This document shows, in pieces, positions 17,903 to 27,193 of a stretch of DNA of 64,000 nt. This DNA comes from JAURNZ01 sp036337715 (GTDB taxonomy: Bacteria; Pseudomonadota; Gammaproteobacteria; Comchoanobacterales; Comchoanobacteraceae). Positions within the stretch are counted from its first letter, which is position 1, and the number at the start of each line of letters is the position of its first letter. Where the stretch lies: positions 124,001 to 188,000 of the forward strand of contig JAYZDS010000009.1 in the NCBI GenBank assembly GCA_036337715.1, read 5' to 3'. A program made the translations under genes and the position numbers. The notes below the pieces were generated by a model. The model made no database searches. It was not told where the DNA came from and was given only the letters and a program-made list of their open reading frames with translations.

Positions 17903-19130
17903 GAGGTTTTGCGTCGCGAATATATCGAGTACATATGAATAAGGCAATAAGATAACATATCGGGGCAATAAATAAAGCATACTGATAATCTTCAATTGAG
18001 GGTTTTATTTTCCCAGCAACTAAGTGGTCTAAGATTGAGCCTACTAATGGGTTAAATAAAATACCACCTGCAACAACAGCCATGTTATTAAAACCAAGTG
18101 CTGTACCAACAATGTCACTAGAGTTGTTATGCTTAACAAGAACAAATGTCAATAGATGGCTTGCAGATGCAGCCCCAATTAAAAACAATAATACTGAGGA
18201 GTACACATGTGGATAAAACACAAAAAATGATGAGGCAAAAAAACCTATGATCGCACCGATAATCATTGGTATTCGACAACTCCCAATCTTAGATGCTAGC
18301 CAGCCCCAGAAAGGTGATGAAATGGCTGTAGAAATCCAAATGAACCCTACGGCCTCTGCTGCATGAACTGCGGGTATGTGTAAAGCCTCTTCCAAGAAAG
18401 GAACGCCCCAAGTACCACCGATCATGATTACTGGTGCCCACTTAAAAAATGCGTAAGCTGCATTTGCAATTGTTTGTTCATTACTCAACGTTGTTTTAAT
18501 ATCCACTTTAAATTTATCTAAACGATCTTTGTTTATGACCTTCTTTTCAGCAGGAATAATTAAATATGATAAAATGGCAAGTGTTAAACCTATTGCCCAC
18601 AAAATACGTTGAGACTGATCGATACCTAAAGAAGACACCATATAAGCAAGGGGTGCCTCGCCACCCCATGCTCCTAATCCACCTAAAAACTGTGCGCCAC
18701 CTACAAGCAAGGGATATAGCCGCGGATCAAAGTACTGACTTGCAGAAACCAAAACACATGTGAAAGCAAACGAAGAGCCAAAACCGATTAAAAATCGGCC
18801 AATCAACATACAAAGAAAGTAGTCAAAAAAAGAAAATAAATACACGCCCAGAGCACAAGTTAAACAAGCCCAAACCAATACTTTTCTTACACTTATGAAG
18901 TCAAAAGCAATTCCAGCAGGTATTTGCATTGTTGTATAAGAAATAAAATATATGCCAGCAATCCAGCCAATAAGCGACAAGCTTATATTTGCAGAAGCGG
19001 TCATCTCGGTGGCAATGATTCCAGGAAAAACCTGTAAGGCCATTTCATAAGCAAGGAAAGTTCCTGCCAACAAGTAGATAGACCATGCTAATAATGGTGG
19101 GGTATTATTTTCCGATGCAGAATGAGCCAA
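17892..19130 (-). CDS. Major facilitator superfamily transporter
   Basis: A 412-residue membrane protein with about 12 hydrophobic helices and the MFS pattern (QIPAGIAFDFISVRKVLVWACL after helix 2, GRFLIGFGSSFAFTCVLV in helix 4). The substrate cannot be read from the sequence. It starts with TTG, supported by a strong TTAGGAG six bases upstream that lies inside the end of mnmE. It overlaps mnmE by 26 bases and tatD by 11. Confidence 0.88.
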   Translation of the reverse strand: MAHSASENNTPPLLAWSIYLLAGTFLAYEMALQVFPGIIATEMTASANISLSLIGWIAGIYFISYTTMQIPAGIAFDFISVRKVLVWACLTCALGVYLFSFFDYFLCMLIGRFLIGFGSSFAFTCVLVSASQYFDPRLYPLLVGGAQFLGGLGAWGGEAPLAYMVSSLGIDQSQRILWAIGLTLAILSYLIIPAEKKVINKDRLDKFKVDIKTTLSNEQTIANAAYAFFKWAPVIMIGGTWGVPFLEEALHIPAVHAAEAVGFIWISTAISSPFWGWLASKIGSCRIPMIIGAIIGFFASSFFVFYPHVYSSVLLFLIGAASASHLLTFVLVKHNNSSDIVGTALGFNNMAVVAGGILFNPLVGSILDHLVAGKIKPSIEDYQYALFIAPICYLIALFICTRYIRDAKPHAD

Positions 19131-20460
19131 ATATTTCTCCTAATAATTCATCAGTAGAAAACAATCCGACCAATTTGTCAAGTTCAAGCTGTATCTCTCT
19201 CATGACTTCTGCAACCAAAACTATATCAAACTTTGTCTTAGATTGATTATAAATATCATCAGTTAATTTTTTAATTTTTACTAAAATATTTAGGTGCCTT
19301 TGTCTTGCATAAAAAGCATCAAACGTCGGTTGAACTATTTTCTCTGATATCAAGTCTAAAACATATTGCGTATCTCTATCATCAAAGCTTGAAACTGGAT
19401 AAACAGTATGGTTATTCCAAGTCAACTGATCATATTGAATCTTTCGGATATCTTTTTTGTTCCAAAGAATAAGTAACCGCTCTGGATTAGTTATTAACCC
19501 TTCTGGTAAATGATCAACTTGTGATGCCAGATCGTCCAACTCATCGACATCAACAACCCAAATGACTAAATCGACACTATCTACCTTCTCGATGGCTCTT
19601 TTAACACCCTCACGTTCAATTTCATTTGTTGTATTTCTGATTCCTGCCGTATCTGTGATTTGCACCCATTTATCCTGTATGAGTATACGCTTTTCAATAA
19701 GATCCCTTGTTGTTCCTGCTTCTTCATTTACAATCGCCACATCATCCTTTAATAGGCGATTTAACCATGATGATTTACCTGCATTTGGGCGACCAATTAA
19801 ACAAATATGCTGATCATGGTTTGCACTGACTGCTTGTTTGGTTTCACTATATAATACTGCTATGTCATTAGATAGTTTTTGCAACTCATCAATTGTAATA
19901 GTTGGATTTATATCCTCTCCATCAAAATCAATGCTTGACTCGAGCATGACTCTATATTGCTTAATACGCTTTTCAATTCTGGTTACTTTTATTGAAAAAT
20001 CGCCTTTCATAGAGCGTAATGCTGCTCTTGCTTGCGCTTCATTATCAGCATGAATCAAACCACAAATTGCTTCAGCTTTTAAAGTCGACATTTTATCGTT
20101 TAAAACTGCTCTAAGACTAAATTCACCTGGTTCAGCTTGACGGCACCCCAAAGCAACACAGGCTTGTATAATCAGCCGTGGCACGATGACGCCACCATGA
20201 CTTTGAAATTCAACGACAGACTCACCGGTGTAAGAGTGTGGTGCAGGAAAGTAGATTAATATTCCCTCATCGATAATGTTTCTATGACTATCAAAGAAAG
20301 TTGTATATGTCGCTTGTCTTGGCATAATGTCATTATTCTTAATATTACTCAATAGAGGAATTAATTTTAAAATTTCATTGTCAGATCCTGATAGTCTTAC
20401 AATGGAGACGCCTGAAACACCTGGGGGTGTCGCCTGAGCAACAATAACGTTAGTATTCAT
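19105..20460 (-). CDS. mnmE: tRNA modification GTPase MnmE (TrmE)
   Basis: This 451-residue GTPase works with MnmG to put (carboxymethyl)aminomethyl groups on U34 of tRNAs. It has the N-terminal folate-binding domain (ATPPGVSGVSIVRLSG, FPAPHSYTGESVVEFQSHGG). The embedded G domain has GRPNAGKSSWLN, DTAGIRNT and NKKD. The protein ends in the diagnostic FCIGK with the catalytic Cys. Its partner mnmG is 11 kb away on the other side of the putative origin. The gene follows yidC by 2 bases. Confidence 0.97.
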   Translation of the reverse strand: MNTNVIVAQATPPGVSGVSIVRLSGSDNEILKLIPLLSNIKNNDIMPRQATYTTFFDSHRNIIDEGILIYFPAPHSYTGESVVEFQSHGGVIVPRLIIQACVALGCRQAEPGEFSLRAVLNDKMSTLKAEAICGLIHADNEAQARAALRSMKGDFSIKVTRIEKRIKQYRVMLESSIDFDGEDINPTITIDELQKLSNDIAVLYSETKQAVSANHDQHICLIGRPNAGKSSWLNRLLKDDVAIVNEEAGTTRDLIEKRILIQDKWVQITDTAGIRNTTNEIEREGVKRAIEKVDSVDLVIWVVDVDELDDLASQVDHLPEGLITNPERLLILWNKKDIRKIQYDQLTWNNHTVYPVSSFDDRDTQYVLDLISEKIVQPTFDAFYARQRHLNILVKIKKLTDDIYNQSKTKFDIVLVAEVMREIQLELDKLVGLFSTDELLGEIFGSFCIGK

Positions 20461-20462
20461 AT

Positions 20463-22067
20463 TTAATTATGTTTTTGTGTCAAATACCACTGCTGCAACG
20501 CAGATAAAACTGCATTTGTCAGCATATATAAAGCTAGACCTGCTGGGAACTGACAAAAGATGAAAGTCATCATTACAGGCATAATCATCATTGCTTGTTC
20601 TTGAGCGGGATCTAAATTTGTAGGCGTTAACTTTTGTTGACAGAATAAACCAACCCCCATAACAAGCGGTAATATGTAATAAGGATCATAGGAAGATAAG
20701 TCTGGTATCCATAAAAAACTTGCATGTCTAAGTTGAACACTTTCTATAAGGACCCAGTAAAGCGCTATCAAAAATGGAAACTGAACAAGCACCGGTAAAC
20801 AGCCTCCAACTGGATTTACGGCTTCTTCCTTATATAGCGCCATGATTGCCTGACTTTTTTGAGCAGCGTCATCTTTAAAACGCTCTTGAATGTCTTTTAT
20901 TCTGGGTTGCAATGCTTTCATTTTTAAACTTGCAACAAAGCCTTTTTCTGACATTTTGTAAAAAAGCAATTTAATCAATGCAGTGGTTAATATAATAGCA
21001 ACGCCCCAGTTATTGAATAAATCGTGAATAATGCTAAGGACTTTAAAAATAACCTCTGACAGCAACCACAACCAACCATAATCAATGGTTAAGTTCAAAC
21101 CAGGCGCGATGTTTGCAAGTACATCCGCCAATTCAGGACCAGAATAGAGTGTTTCAGAAACTTCAAATTTTTCATTACTTGCTAAATCGTATTGTACTCC
21201 TAACATAAAGGCTGAAAACCGGGATATTCCATTATCGTCAGGAAGCCACTTAGTGGTTAACGTATTTGTACCTGCTTTTGCTGGCACCCATGCATTTAAA
21301 AAATAACGTTGTTGAACCGAGACCCAACCAGCTTTTTCTAATTCTATTGATCCTGGATCTTTGGCTATTTGAGCATAAGAAAGTTTAACAAACGGAGATT
21401 GATCTGTGTGATAACTAACACCAGAATAGGTAGGTAAGACAAATAAACCTGTACTCGATTTAGTGCCTAAAGCTGGATGAAAGTTTTTTGGGGGGTCCAT
21501 CACATTATTATTCGCATCATGTAAAGATATAAAACCATCGTAGGGAACCACAGTTTGGTGCAATGCACCAATATTTTCAATAGTATTTGTCTGCTTGATG
21601 GTATAAGGATCATTGCCAAATTCGAAAATTTTATTGTAAATTAAGACACCTGATTTGGCTTCCAACACAAGTTTATCTTTTGTTGTATCAGCATCTTTAA
21701 CCTGGAAATGTAGTGTTTCATCTCCTAAAAAACCTGATTGTGCGTAATAGGTAAATTCTTTTCCAAAGTCGAGTATAGTTTGATTGCTATTTCTAGCAAT
21801 GGTTTTGAAGTACTTATTAAGCTCTGTTTTAACAACCTTACCACCTTTAAGATCAAAAGTTGCGTTAATAAAATCATTACTCATGGTTACCAAGTCTTTT
21901 TTATTTGGCTCTTCAATCGAATGATGTTTTACTGTTTTAACAACTGTTTTTGATGTGTCATTAAGAACTGGTTTAGAGGAGGTTTGAGTTTCTTGAAAAT
22001 AAAACTGTAATAAGACCAAACACAGTAAACCTAATAATATGTATAAATAACTTTTTAATGAATTCAT
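20463..22067 (-). CDS. yidC: Membrane protein insertase YidC
   Basis: This 534-residue inner-membrane protein has an N-terminal signal-anchor (YLYILLGLLCLVLLQFYF), a large periplasmic beta domain, then the conserved insertase core. The core includes WGVAIILTTALIKLLFYKMSEKGFVASLKMKALQPRIKDIQERF and VNPVGGCLPVLVQFPFLIALYWVL. It inserts small membrane proteins alone or with SecYEG. Its ATG overlaps the rnpA stop (ATGA). yidD, often found between rnpA and yidC, is absent. Confidence 0.97.
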   Translation of the reverse strand: MNSLKSYLYILLGLLCLVLLQFYFQETQTSSKPVLNDTSKTVVKTVKHHSIEEPNKKDLVTMSNDFINATFDLKGGKVVKTELNKYFKTIARNSNQTILDFGKEFTYYAQSGFLGDETLHFQVKDADTTKDKLVLEAKSGVLIYNKIFEFGNDPYTIKQTNTIENIGALHQTVVPYDGFISLHDANNNVMDPPKNFHPALGTKSSTGLFVLPTYSGVSYHTDQSPFVKLSYAQIAKDPGSIELEKAGWVSVQQRYFLNAWVPAKAGTNTLTTKWLPDDNGISRFSAFMLGVQYDLASNEKFEVSETLYSGPELADVLANIAPGLNLTIDYGWLWLLSEVIFKVLSIIHDLFNNWGVAIILTTALIKLLFYKMSEKGFVASLKMKALQPRIKDIQERFKDDAAQKSQAIMALYKEEAVNPVGGCLPVLVQFPFLIALYWVLIESVQLRHASFLWIPDLSSYDPYYILPLVMGVGLFCQQKLTPTNLDPAQEQAMMIMPVMMTFIFCQFPAGLALYMLTNAVLSALQQWYLTQKHN

Positions 22068-22414
22068 TTCTTATCACTTAAAATTAGTTTTCTTAGGAAT
22101 AACTTCCAATCTTGTTTAATTTCCTCAAAATTAAGTTTGATCGGTCTAGACAAAATTGTGACAATATCAATATGACCGACATCTTTCTGATCCTGGATGA
22201 ACAAACTGTTCATTACCCGACGAATGTAATTTCTTTTAACCGCTTGTTTGAATATTTTTTTTCTGACGACAACACCTAATCTTGTTTTTTGTTGTGTATT
22301 GTCTTTAACGAGAAATATGAAATGCTTAGTTTTAATTGCCCTAGCATTAGAGTTATATACATTTAAAAAATCTGATTTTTTTATTAACTTAAAATCCTTT
22401 GGCAATGCTGTCAT
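22064..22414 (-). CDS. rnpA: Ribonuclease P protein component
   Basis: This 116-residue basic protein assists the RNase P RNA in 5' tRNA maturation. The hallmark KKIFKQAVKRNYIRRVMNSLF matches the RNR motif region of RnpA (normally RNxxKR, here RNYIRR). LPKDFKLIKKSDF at the N-terminus also fits. It begins 2 bases after rpmH ends, the normal bacterial order. Confidence 0.95.
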   Translation of the reverse strand: MTALPKDFKLIKKSDFLNVYNSNARAIKTKHFIFLVKDNTQQKTRLGVVVRKKIFKQAVKRNYIRRVMNSLFIQDQKDVGHIDIVTILSRPIKLNFEEIKQDWKLFLRKLILSDKK

Positions 22415-22416
22415 AG

Positions 22417-22551
22417 TTAAATAGAAATTTGTTTACGGCCTTTAGCACGACGTCTCTTAAGGACTAAGCGACCAGCTCGAGTTGACATTCTATGTCTGAA
22501 TCCATGTGTTCTATGTTTTTTTAGATTACTTGGTTGATATGTTCGTTTCAT
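22417..22551 (-). CDS. rpmH: Ribosomal protein bL34
   Basis: This 44-residue gene reads MKRTYQPSNLKKHRTHGFR, then HRMSTRAGRLVLKRRRAKGRK with a QISI end, a complete bL34. A good promoter lies 34 bases upstream. It heads the rpmH-rnpA-yidC-mnmE operon, transcribed away from the putative origin. Confidence 0.97.
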   Translation of the reverse strand: MKRTYQPSNLKKHRTHGFRHRMSTRAGRLVLKRRRAKGRKQISI

Positions 22552-22584
22552 GTTTATCTCAAATATACTGTCTTTAAAAACAAA

Positions 22585-22613
22585 AATGTACCTTTTTTAG
22601 AGCCTTTTGTCAA
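22585..22613 (-). promoter_or_regulatory. Promoter of the rpmH-rnpA-yidC-mnmE operon
   Basis: On the minus strand TTGACA (22608-22613), a 17-base spacer and TACATT (22585-22590) precede rpmH. The expected 5' leader is about 27 bases. Confidence 0.7.
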
Positions 22614-22619
22614 ACATAT

Positions 22620-22908
22620 CCCAAACAGATATTTATAAATAAATCATATAAAAAATAATATATATATATTTAGTTTATTATGTTTATTAAGTTGATCAAT
22701 CATTGTGGATTGTTCTATAAATTTTTAAAATTCATAACTTTAAGTGAATGCCAACATGTTGATAACTCCGTTAGTAACTTTGTTGAAAAAAGGGGATAAT
22801 AATCAATCACCAGGTTATGAGTAAGTAATTAGATTAGTTATCAACAAAGTTATCCACAAAACAGAGTGTGTATAAACATTGATTTTTTCTAAAAAATGTT
22901 TTAAAAAA
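22620..22908. other. Putative replication origin (oriC): AT-rich tract plus DnaA-box cluster
   Basis: This is the main part of the only non-coding stretch longer than 300 bases (22552-22908). A very AT-rich tract (about 22630-22690) could serve as the unwinding element. It is followed by a perfect DnaA box TTATCCACA (22850-22858), a TTATCAACA on each strand (22838-22846 forward, 22757-22765 reverse) and TTATACACA in reverse (22867-22875). Weaker 7/9 matches lie at 22704-22712 and 22792-22800 (both reverse). The place between rpmH and parAB is a classic origin neighbourhood. The surrounding genes mostly point away from it, and the base composition of the plus strand seems to change here. dnaA itself is not in the window. 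Confidence 0.72.
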
Positions 22909-23337
22909 ATGATTATGTTTAGATTAGTAGTTTTGTTTTGTTTGTTTTCTTTTTGTCAGGCAGATGTTTACGACCAGAAAAAAATCTTAATTATAAACAA
23001 TTTGGATGGTGTCATCGTTTTGGATCCACCAATATTGAAAAATGTCAGAGTTGAATCACCTGATTATATCAATGCGCATGATCAGAGTGTCATTGTTCTT
23101 GATATAGACAAGGATTGGCTTATCAATAATCCTGTAGATGTAAAGTACCAACAGAAAATCACATATAAAGGTGCGCAATTAACGTTATCCTTAGTTAAAA
23201 AAACACCAGACCCAAGTTTTTCAAAGCCCTTTACGCCAGGCTATGAATGTCATCTCTCAGTGAACAAAAATAATGACTTAAATATTAAAGAGTTTGGTGA
23301 GAGCGTAAGTTTTTGTAACGCATTATACCTTTACTAA
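22909..23337 (+). CDS. Small exported protein of unknown function next to oriC
   Basis: I do not recognise this 142-residue protein. It has a clear signal peptide (MFRLVVLFCLFSFCQA) and a mature part of about 120 residues rich in short beta-type segments (KKILIINNLDGVIVLDPP, SVIVLDIDKDWLINN). Two Cys residues near the end (YECHLS and SFCNAL) could form a disulfide. The ATG at 22909 was preferred to the TTG at 22879 because it gives a shorter n-region; an ATG at 22915 is also possible. It is followed 29 bases later by metK. No homology can be named. Confidence 0.7.
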   Translation: MIMFRLVVLFCLFSFCQADVYDQKKILIINNLDGVIVLDPPILKNVRVESPDYINAHDQSVIVLDIDKDWLINNPVDVKYQQKITYKGAQLTLSLVKKTPDPSFSKPFTPGYECHLSVNKNNDLNIKEFGESVSFCNALYLY

Positions 23338-23366
23338 AGGGTGTATTCTTTGTAAAATGAGTAACT

Positions 23367-24533
23367 ATGAATAAATTCTTTACCTCAGAGTCGGTGTCAA
23401 ATGGTCACCCAGACAAAATAGCTGATCAGGTATCAGATGCGCTTTTAGACGCAATTTTAGCAAAAGATAAAAAAGCACGAGTGGCCCTTGAAACTTTTGT
23501 TAAGACAGGATTAGTGCTTGTGGGCGGTGAATTAAAGACATCTAGTTACATAGATGTTGAGGCTATCACAAGGCGCGTCATTAATGACATTGGTTACGAT
23601 TCTAGTTTAAAGGGTTTTGATGGTAGTACTTGTGCTGTAATCACTGCAATAGGGCAACAATCAAACGACATTTCTCAAGGTGTTGATAAATCTAGTGATA
23701 AGAATCAAGGTGCTGGTGATCAAGGGATGATGTTTGGTTTTGCTTGCAATGAAACTAAAAATTGTATGCCTGCCCCTATTGAATACTCTCACAGACTCGT
23801 CAAAAAACATAAAGATGTTAGAGAAACAAAAAAATATGATTGGGTCTATCCTGATGCAAAAGCTCAAATAACATTTGAATACGATGGTTTTAAACCAGTA
23901 GGCATTGATGCAATTGTTCTTTCTTCACAACACGCTGAACACATTAAACTAGACGATGTTAAAGAAATGGTAATGGAAGAAATCATCAAGCCAGTTATTC
24001 CTAATAAATGGATCAATGCAAACACAAAGTATCATATTAACCCAACTGGTCGTTTTGTCATTGGTGGGCCTGTAGGTGATTCAGGACTTACTGGACGTAA
24101 AATAATAGTAGACACATATGGTGGTGCAGCGCATCATGGTGGTGGGTGTTTTTCTGGCAAAGACCCTTCTAAGGTTGATAGATCTGGCGCTTATATGGCT
24201 AGGTATATTGCAAAAAATGTTGTCATGGCTGGGCTTTCTGATCGATGTGAAATTCAGGTTTCATATGCCATAGGTGTTGCTGAACCAATTAGCTTATATT
24301 TAAATACTTTTGGTACTGAGCATATTCCTGTTGCAGATATTATTGATCTAATAAAGAAAAACTTTGATTTAACACCATGGGGAATTACCAATACATTAGA
24401 CTTGCTTAATGTGAAATATCTACCTACCGCAACCTACGGTCATTTTGGGCGAGAAGACATCAACCTTCCTTGGGAGCAAAAAGCTAATTGTTTCAATGAA
24501 GTTGCTATTGATACCTCTTTCATAAGTGATTAA
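23367..24533 (+). CDS. metK: S-adenosylmethionine synthetase
   Basis: This 388-residue enzyme makes SAM from methionine and ATP. Signatures are FTSESVSNGHPDKIADQVSDA, GAGDQGMMFGFACNET, GGPVGDSGLTGRKIIVDTYGG and GGGCFSGKDPSKVDRSGAYMAR. The length is normal. There is no room for a SAM riboswitch upstream (29 bases). The PAP2-family gene begins within its stop codon (TAATG). Confidence 0.97.
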   Translation: MNKFFTSESVSNGHPDKIADQVSDALLDAILAKDKKARVALETFVKTGLVLVGGELKTSSYIDVEAITRRVINDIGYDSSLKGFDGSTCAVITAIGQQSNDISQGVDKSSDKNQGAGDQGMMFGFACNETKNCMPAPIEYSHRLVKKHKDVRETKKYDWVYPDAKAQITFEYDGFKPVGIDAIVLSSQHAEHIKLDDVKEMVMEEIIKPVIPNKWINANTKYHINPTGRFVIGGPVGDSGLTGRKIIVDTYGGAAHHGGGCFSGKDPSKVDRSGAYMARYIAKNVVMAGLSDRCEIQVSYAIGVAEPISLYLNTFGTEHIPVADIIDLIKKNFDLTPWGITNTLDLLNVKYLPTATYGHFGREDINLPWEQKANCFNEVAIDTSFISD

Positions 24534-25534
24534 TGTCAGTAGAAATAAAAAACTTTTTAATAATAACCATCGCATTCATTTTTAATGTTTTTCTAGTTAA
24601 CTACCAAGGCGTTTCATTAATTGATATCGCACGTACTACAAGGGGATCTGTCCAGGTATGGCTTTATGTCCCTGTTTTGATTTTAAGTTACCATATTTTG
24701 TTCTTTATATTTACGACAATCAAAGGGGTATACATAAAAAAAACAAAATATTTTAAAATGTGGCAATATGACGTAACCAATTTTTTTTCTGATATGAAAA
24801 AGGTGTTTAGTTTTACGCTGCTGTTTATTTATTTAATTATTTTCCAAACAAGCTTCAAAAGTATCTATGCTTGGCAATTAGCAACACCAAATAACGTTGA
24901 TTGGTTGCTATACACCTTTGATAGAATGTTCTTAGGGCCATCTTTATGGTGGTGGGGAAGTCAGCTTCTATCTCACAATATTTGGTTGAATGTCGTTTAT
25001 TATTTAGATCGGTTTTATATGCCCTATTTTGCTTATCAGTGGTTTGTGATTATGTATATTGTTTTTCATGAAACCAGTGACAAAAGAGAGTACTTTATTA
25101 CGACATTTTTTCTTATTTGGATGTTTGGTACAACGATAGGCGGTTTATGTCAATCTGGTGGTCCATTTTTCTTTAGCTATGCACCCTGGCATATACTGCA
25201 AATGAAAGGTCTAGAGGCTATTAATCATATTGTTCCATTGTATTCTTTAAATACACAGAATTATTTATGGCAGAGTTATTTTGATGTGAATAAAACCATG
25301 TTAGCAGGTGGTATTTCCGCTTTTCCAAGTTTACATATAGCAATTTGTTTATTTATATATTTATTTTTCAGAGAATGTGGTTACAAGTACCTTACGATAC
25401 TAACGTTTATCGGCCTAATGATTACTTGGATTGGTTCGATGATTCTTGGTTGGCATTATTTTGTTGATGGCTTAGGTGCTGTTTGTATTGTTTACTTAGC
25501 ACAAAAAACAGCTATTGCTCTACATAAATCTTAG
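24533..25534 (+). CDS. PAP2-superfamily membrane enzyme, Aur1/Ipt1 (inositolphosphotransferase-like) type
   Basis: This 333-residue protein has about six to seven membrane helices. The C-terminal half carries the split phosphatase motif GGISAFPSLH and, about 45 residues later, GWHYFVDGLGA, as in the Aur1/Ipt1 group of PAP2 proteins. These act on phospholipid or sphingolipid headgroups, or on undecaprenyl or inositol phosphates; the substrate cannot be predicted. Its ATG overlaps the metK stop, suggesting coupling, and its end overlaps parB by 23 bases (convergent). Confidence 0.82.
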   Translation: MSVEIKNFLIITIAFIFNVFLVNYQGVSLIDIARTTRGSVQVWLYVPVLILSYHILFFIFTTIKGVYIKKTKYFKMWQYDVTNFFSDMKKVFSFTLLFIYLIIFQTSFKSIYAWQLATPNNVDWLLYTFDRMFLGPSLWWWGSQLLSHNIWLNVVYYLDRFYMPYFAYQWFVIMYIVFHETSDKREYFITTFFLIWMFGTTIGGLCQSGGPFFFSYAPWHILQMKGLEAINHIVPLYSLNTQNYLWQSYFDVNKTMLAGGISAFPSLHIAICLFIYLFFRECGYKYLTILTFIGLMITWIGSMILGWHYFVDGLGAVCIVYLAQKTAIALHKS

Positions 25535-26393
25535 TCATTAAAGAAATGATTTTATCTAGATTATCCGAAGATTTAAAATCAATTACGATCTTTCCTTTGC
25601 CGCTTTCTTTGTTTTTTATGGTTGTTTTTGCCTCAAAGAGTTTTGATAACTGACTTTCAATCTTTTGGATGAATGGATTAGATAGTGGTTGGGTTTGCTT
25701 TGGTAAAACAGTAGGTGATTTCAGCAAAGACTCAAGTTTTCTTACAGAAAGGTTGTGTTTGATAATTAAGTCAACGAATTTTTTTTGCTTTTGTTCGTCT
25801 ACACTTAATAAACACTTAGCATGGCCCATTTCAATTTGATTAGCTCGTAGTGCTTTTAGAGAGTATGGTGATAAGCTAAGAAGTCTAAGTTTATTAGTAA
25901 TACTAGATCGTGATTGACCAAGTGTTGTGGCAATTTCAGAATGTTTTAAACTGTGTTGTTCAATTAGTTGACGAATCCCTTCAGCTTCTTCTACAACATT
26001 TAAATCTTCCCTATGTAAGTTTTCTAATACATTGATCATTGCTGCCGTAGCATCATCAATGGTTTGTACTAAGCAAGGGACTTCTTTTAAACCGGCTAAT
26101 TTACCTGCTCTTAAACGTCTTTCGCCGGCAATAAGCTCATAGCGATTATTGGTGATTTGTCTAACTAAAAGCGGCTGAATGATCCCCTGGCTTTTGATTG
26201 TTTCTGCTAAATCATGAAGCTTTTCTTCATTGAATTGCTTTCTACTTTGGAAAGGACTTGGCGTGACCATATTAATGTCAACTGATAGTATTTGTGCGTT
26301 ATTGGAATGTGTTTTACCCATAGTGTCTCCAAGTATTTCACTTAACCCTAAATCAGATAGACCTCTTCCAAGGCCATGTTTCTTCTCAACCAT
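25512..26393 (-). CDS. parB: Chromosome partitioning protein ParB
   Basis: This 293-residue CTPase/DNA-binding protein loads at parS sites. It starts with KKHGLGRGLSDL. The ParB/Srx domain contains NPFQSR-like PSPFQSRKQF, QPLLVRQ, ELIAGERRLRA and ENLHREDLN; a helix-turn-helix (HSEIATTLGQSRSSITNKLRLL) follows, then a C-terminal dimerisation part. The ATG at 26393 overlaps the parA stop by 8 bases; a GTG at 26405 is possible. No perfect parS (TGTTTCACGTGAAACA) was noticed in the window by eye. Confidence 0.95.
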   Translation of the reverse strand: MVEKKHGLGRGLSDLGLSEILGDTMGKTHSNNAQILSVDINMVTPSPFQSRKQFNEEKLHDLAETIKSQGIIQPLLVRQITNNRYELIAGERRLRAGKLAGLKEVPCLVQTIDDATAAMINVLENLHREDLNVVEEAEGIRQLIEQHSLKHSEIATTLGQSRSSITNKLRLLSLSPYSLKALRANQIEMGHAKCLLSVDEQKQKKFVDLIIKHNLSVRKLESLLKSPTVLPKQTQPLSNPFIQKIESQLSKLFEAKTTIKNKESGKGKIVIDFKSSDNLDKIISLMTKIYVEQ

Positions 26394-27162
26394 AAACTCT
26401 CTCACTTTTTCTTGCTATTTCGGCAGCTAATGCTAAATAAGCAATAGCTCCCTGACATAAACGATCATATTTTAACGCTGACATCCCATGACTAGGTGCC
26501 TCTGCAAGCCTTACATTCCTGGGGACGATTGTCTCATACACTTGAGCGCTGAAATGCTTATTTATTTGTTCTGATACTTCTTGCGAAAGTTTATTTCTAC
26601 CGTCATACATGGTGCGTAATAAGCCTTCTATAGCAAGACCCTGGTTAGTGGACGCTTTTAATTGGTCGATGGTTCTTAATAGTTTAGTCAGGCCCTCTAA
26701 AGCAAAATATTCACACTGAACAGGGATGATGACAGATTGGGCAGCAATTAATGCATTAACGGTTAGAATGTTTAGGGCAGGCGGGCAGTCTATTAAAATG
26801 AAATCATAGTTTTGACTTACATCGTCAATTAAAGTTTTTAATTTTCTTTCTCTATTAGGCTGTTGAAGCAGCTTTACTTCCGCTGCTGTTAAGTGGCTTA
26901 GAGTAGGTACCAGGTCAAAATGCTCGAGACTTTGACGAATGGTTTTAGATAAATGAACACCGTCACAAAAAGAGTCGTAAAGAGTTGGGCCATCTTTGTG
27001 TATATAGCCAACGCCAGATGTTGCATTGCCTTGAGGGTCAAGATCAATTAATAAAACCCGTCTATTCATGATGGCTAAACCTGCTGCTAAATTGATAGCA
27101 GTTGTCGTTTTGCCAACCCCGCCTTTCTGGTTTGTAATCGCAATGACTTTAGCCCTTCTCAC
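26386..27162 (-). CDS. parA: Chromosome partitioning ATPase ParA (Soj)
   Basis: This 258-residue deviant Walker ATPase has KGGVGKTTTAINLAAGLA near the N-terminus, the nucleotide-binding LLIDLDPQGNATSG and DFILIDCPPALNILTVNAL. It has the short form without an N-terminal helix-turn-helix, as expected for chromosomal type Ib ParA. It is upstream of and coupled to parB, about 4 kb from the putative oriC. Confidence 0.96.
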   Translation of the reverse strand: MRRAKVIAITNQKGGVGKTTTAINLAAGLAIMNRRVLLIDLDPQGNATSGVGYIHKDGPTLYDSFCDGVHLSKTIRQSLEHFDLVPTLSHLTAAEVKLLQQPNRERKLKTLIDDVSQNYDFILIDCPPALNILTVNALIAAQSVIIPVQCEYFALEGLTKLLRTIDQLKASTNQGLAIEGLLRTMYDGRNKLSQEVSEQINKHFSAQVYETIVPRNVRLAEAPSHGMSALKYDRLCQGAIAYLALAAEIARKSERVYG

Positions 27163-27193
27163 ATTTACAGCCTGTCATAAAATATAAATTTTT

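Noticed and set aside
23338..23366. Possible SAM riboswitch before metK
   Set aside because: Only 29 bases separate the genes, too little for any known SAM riboswitch class.
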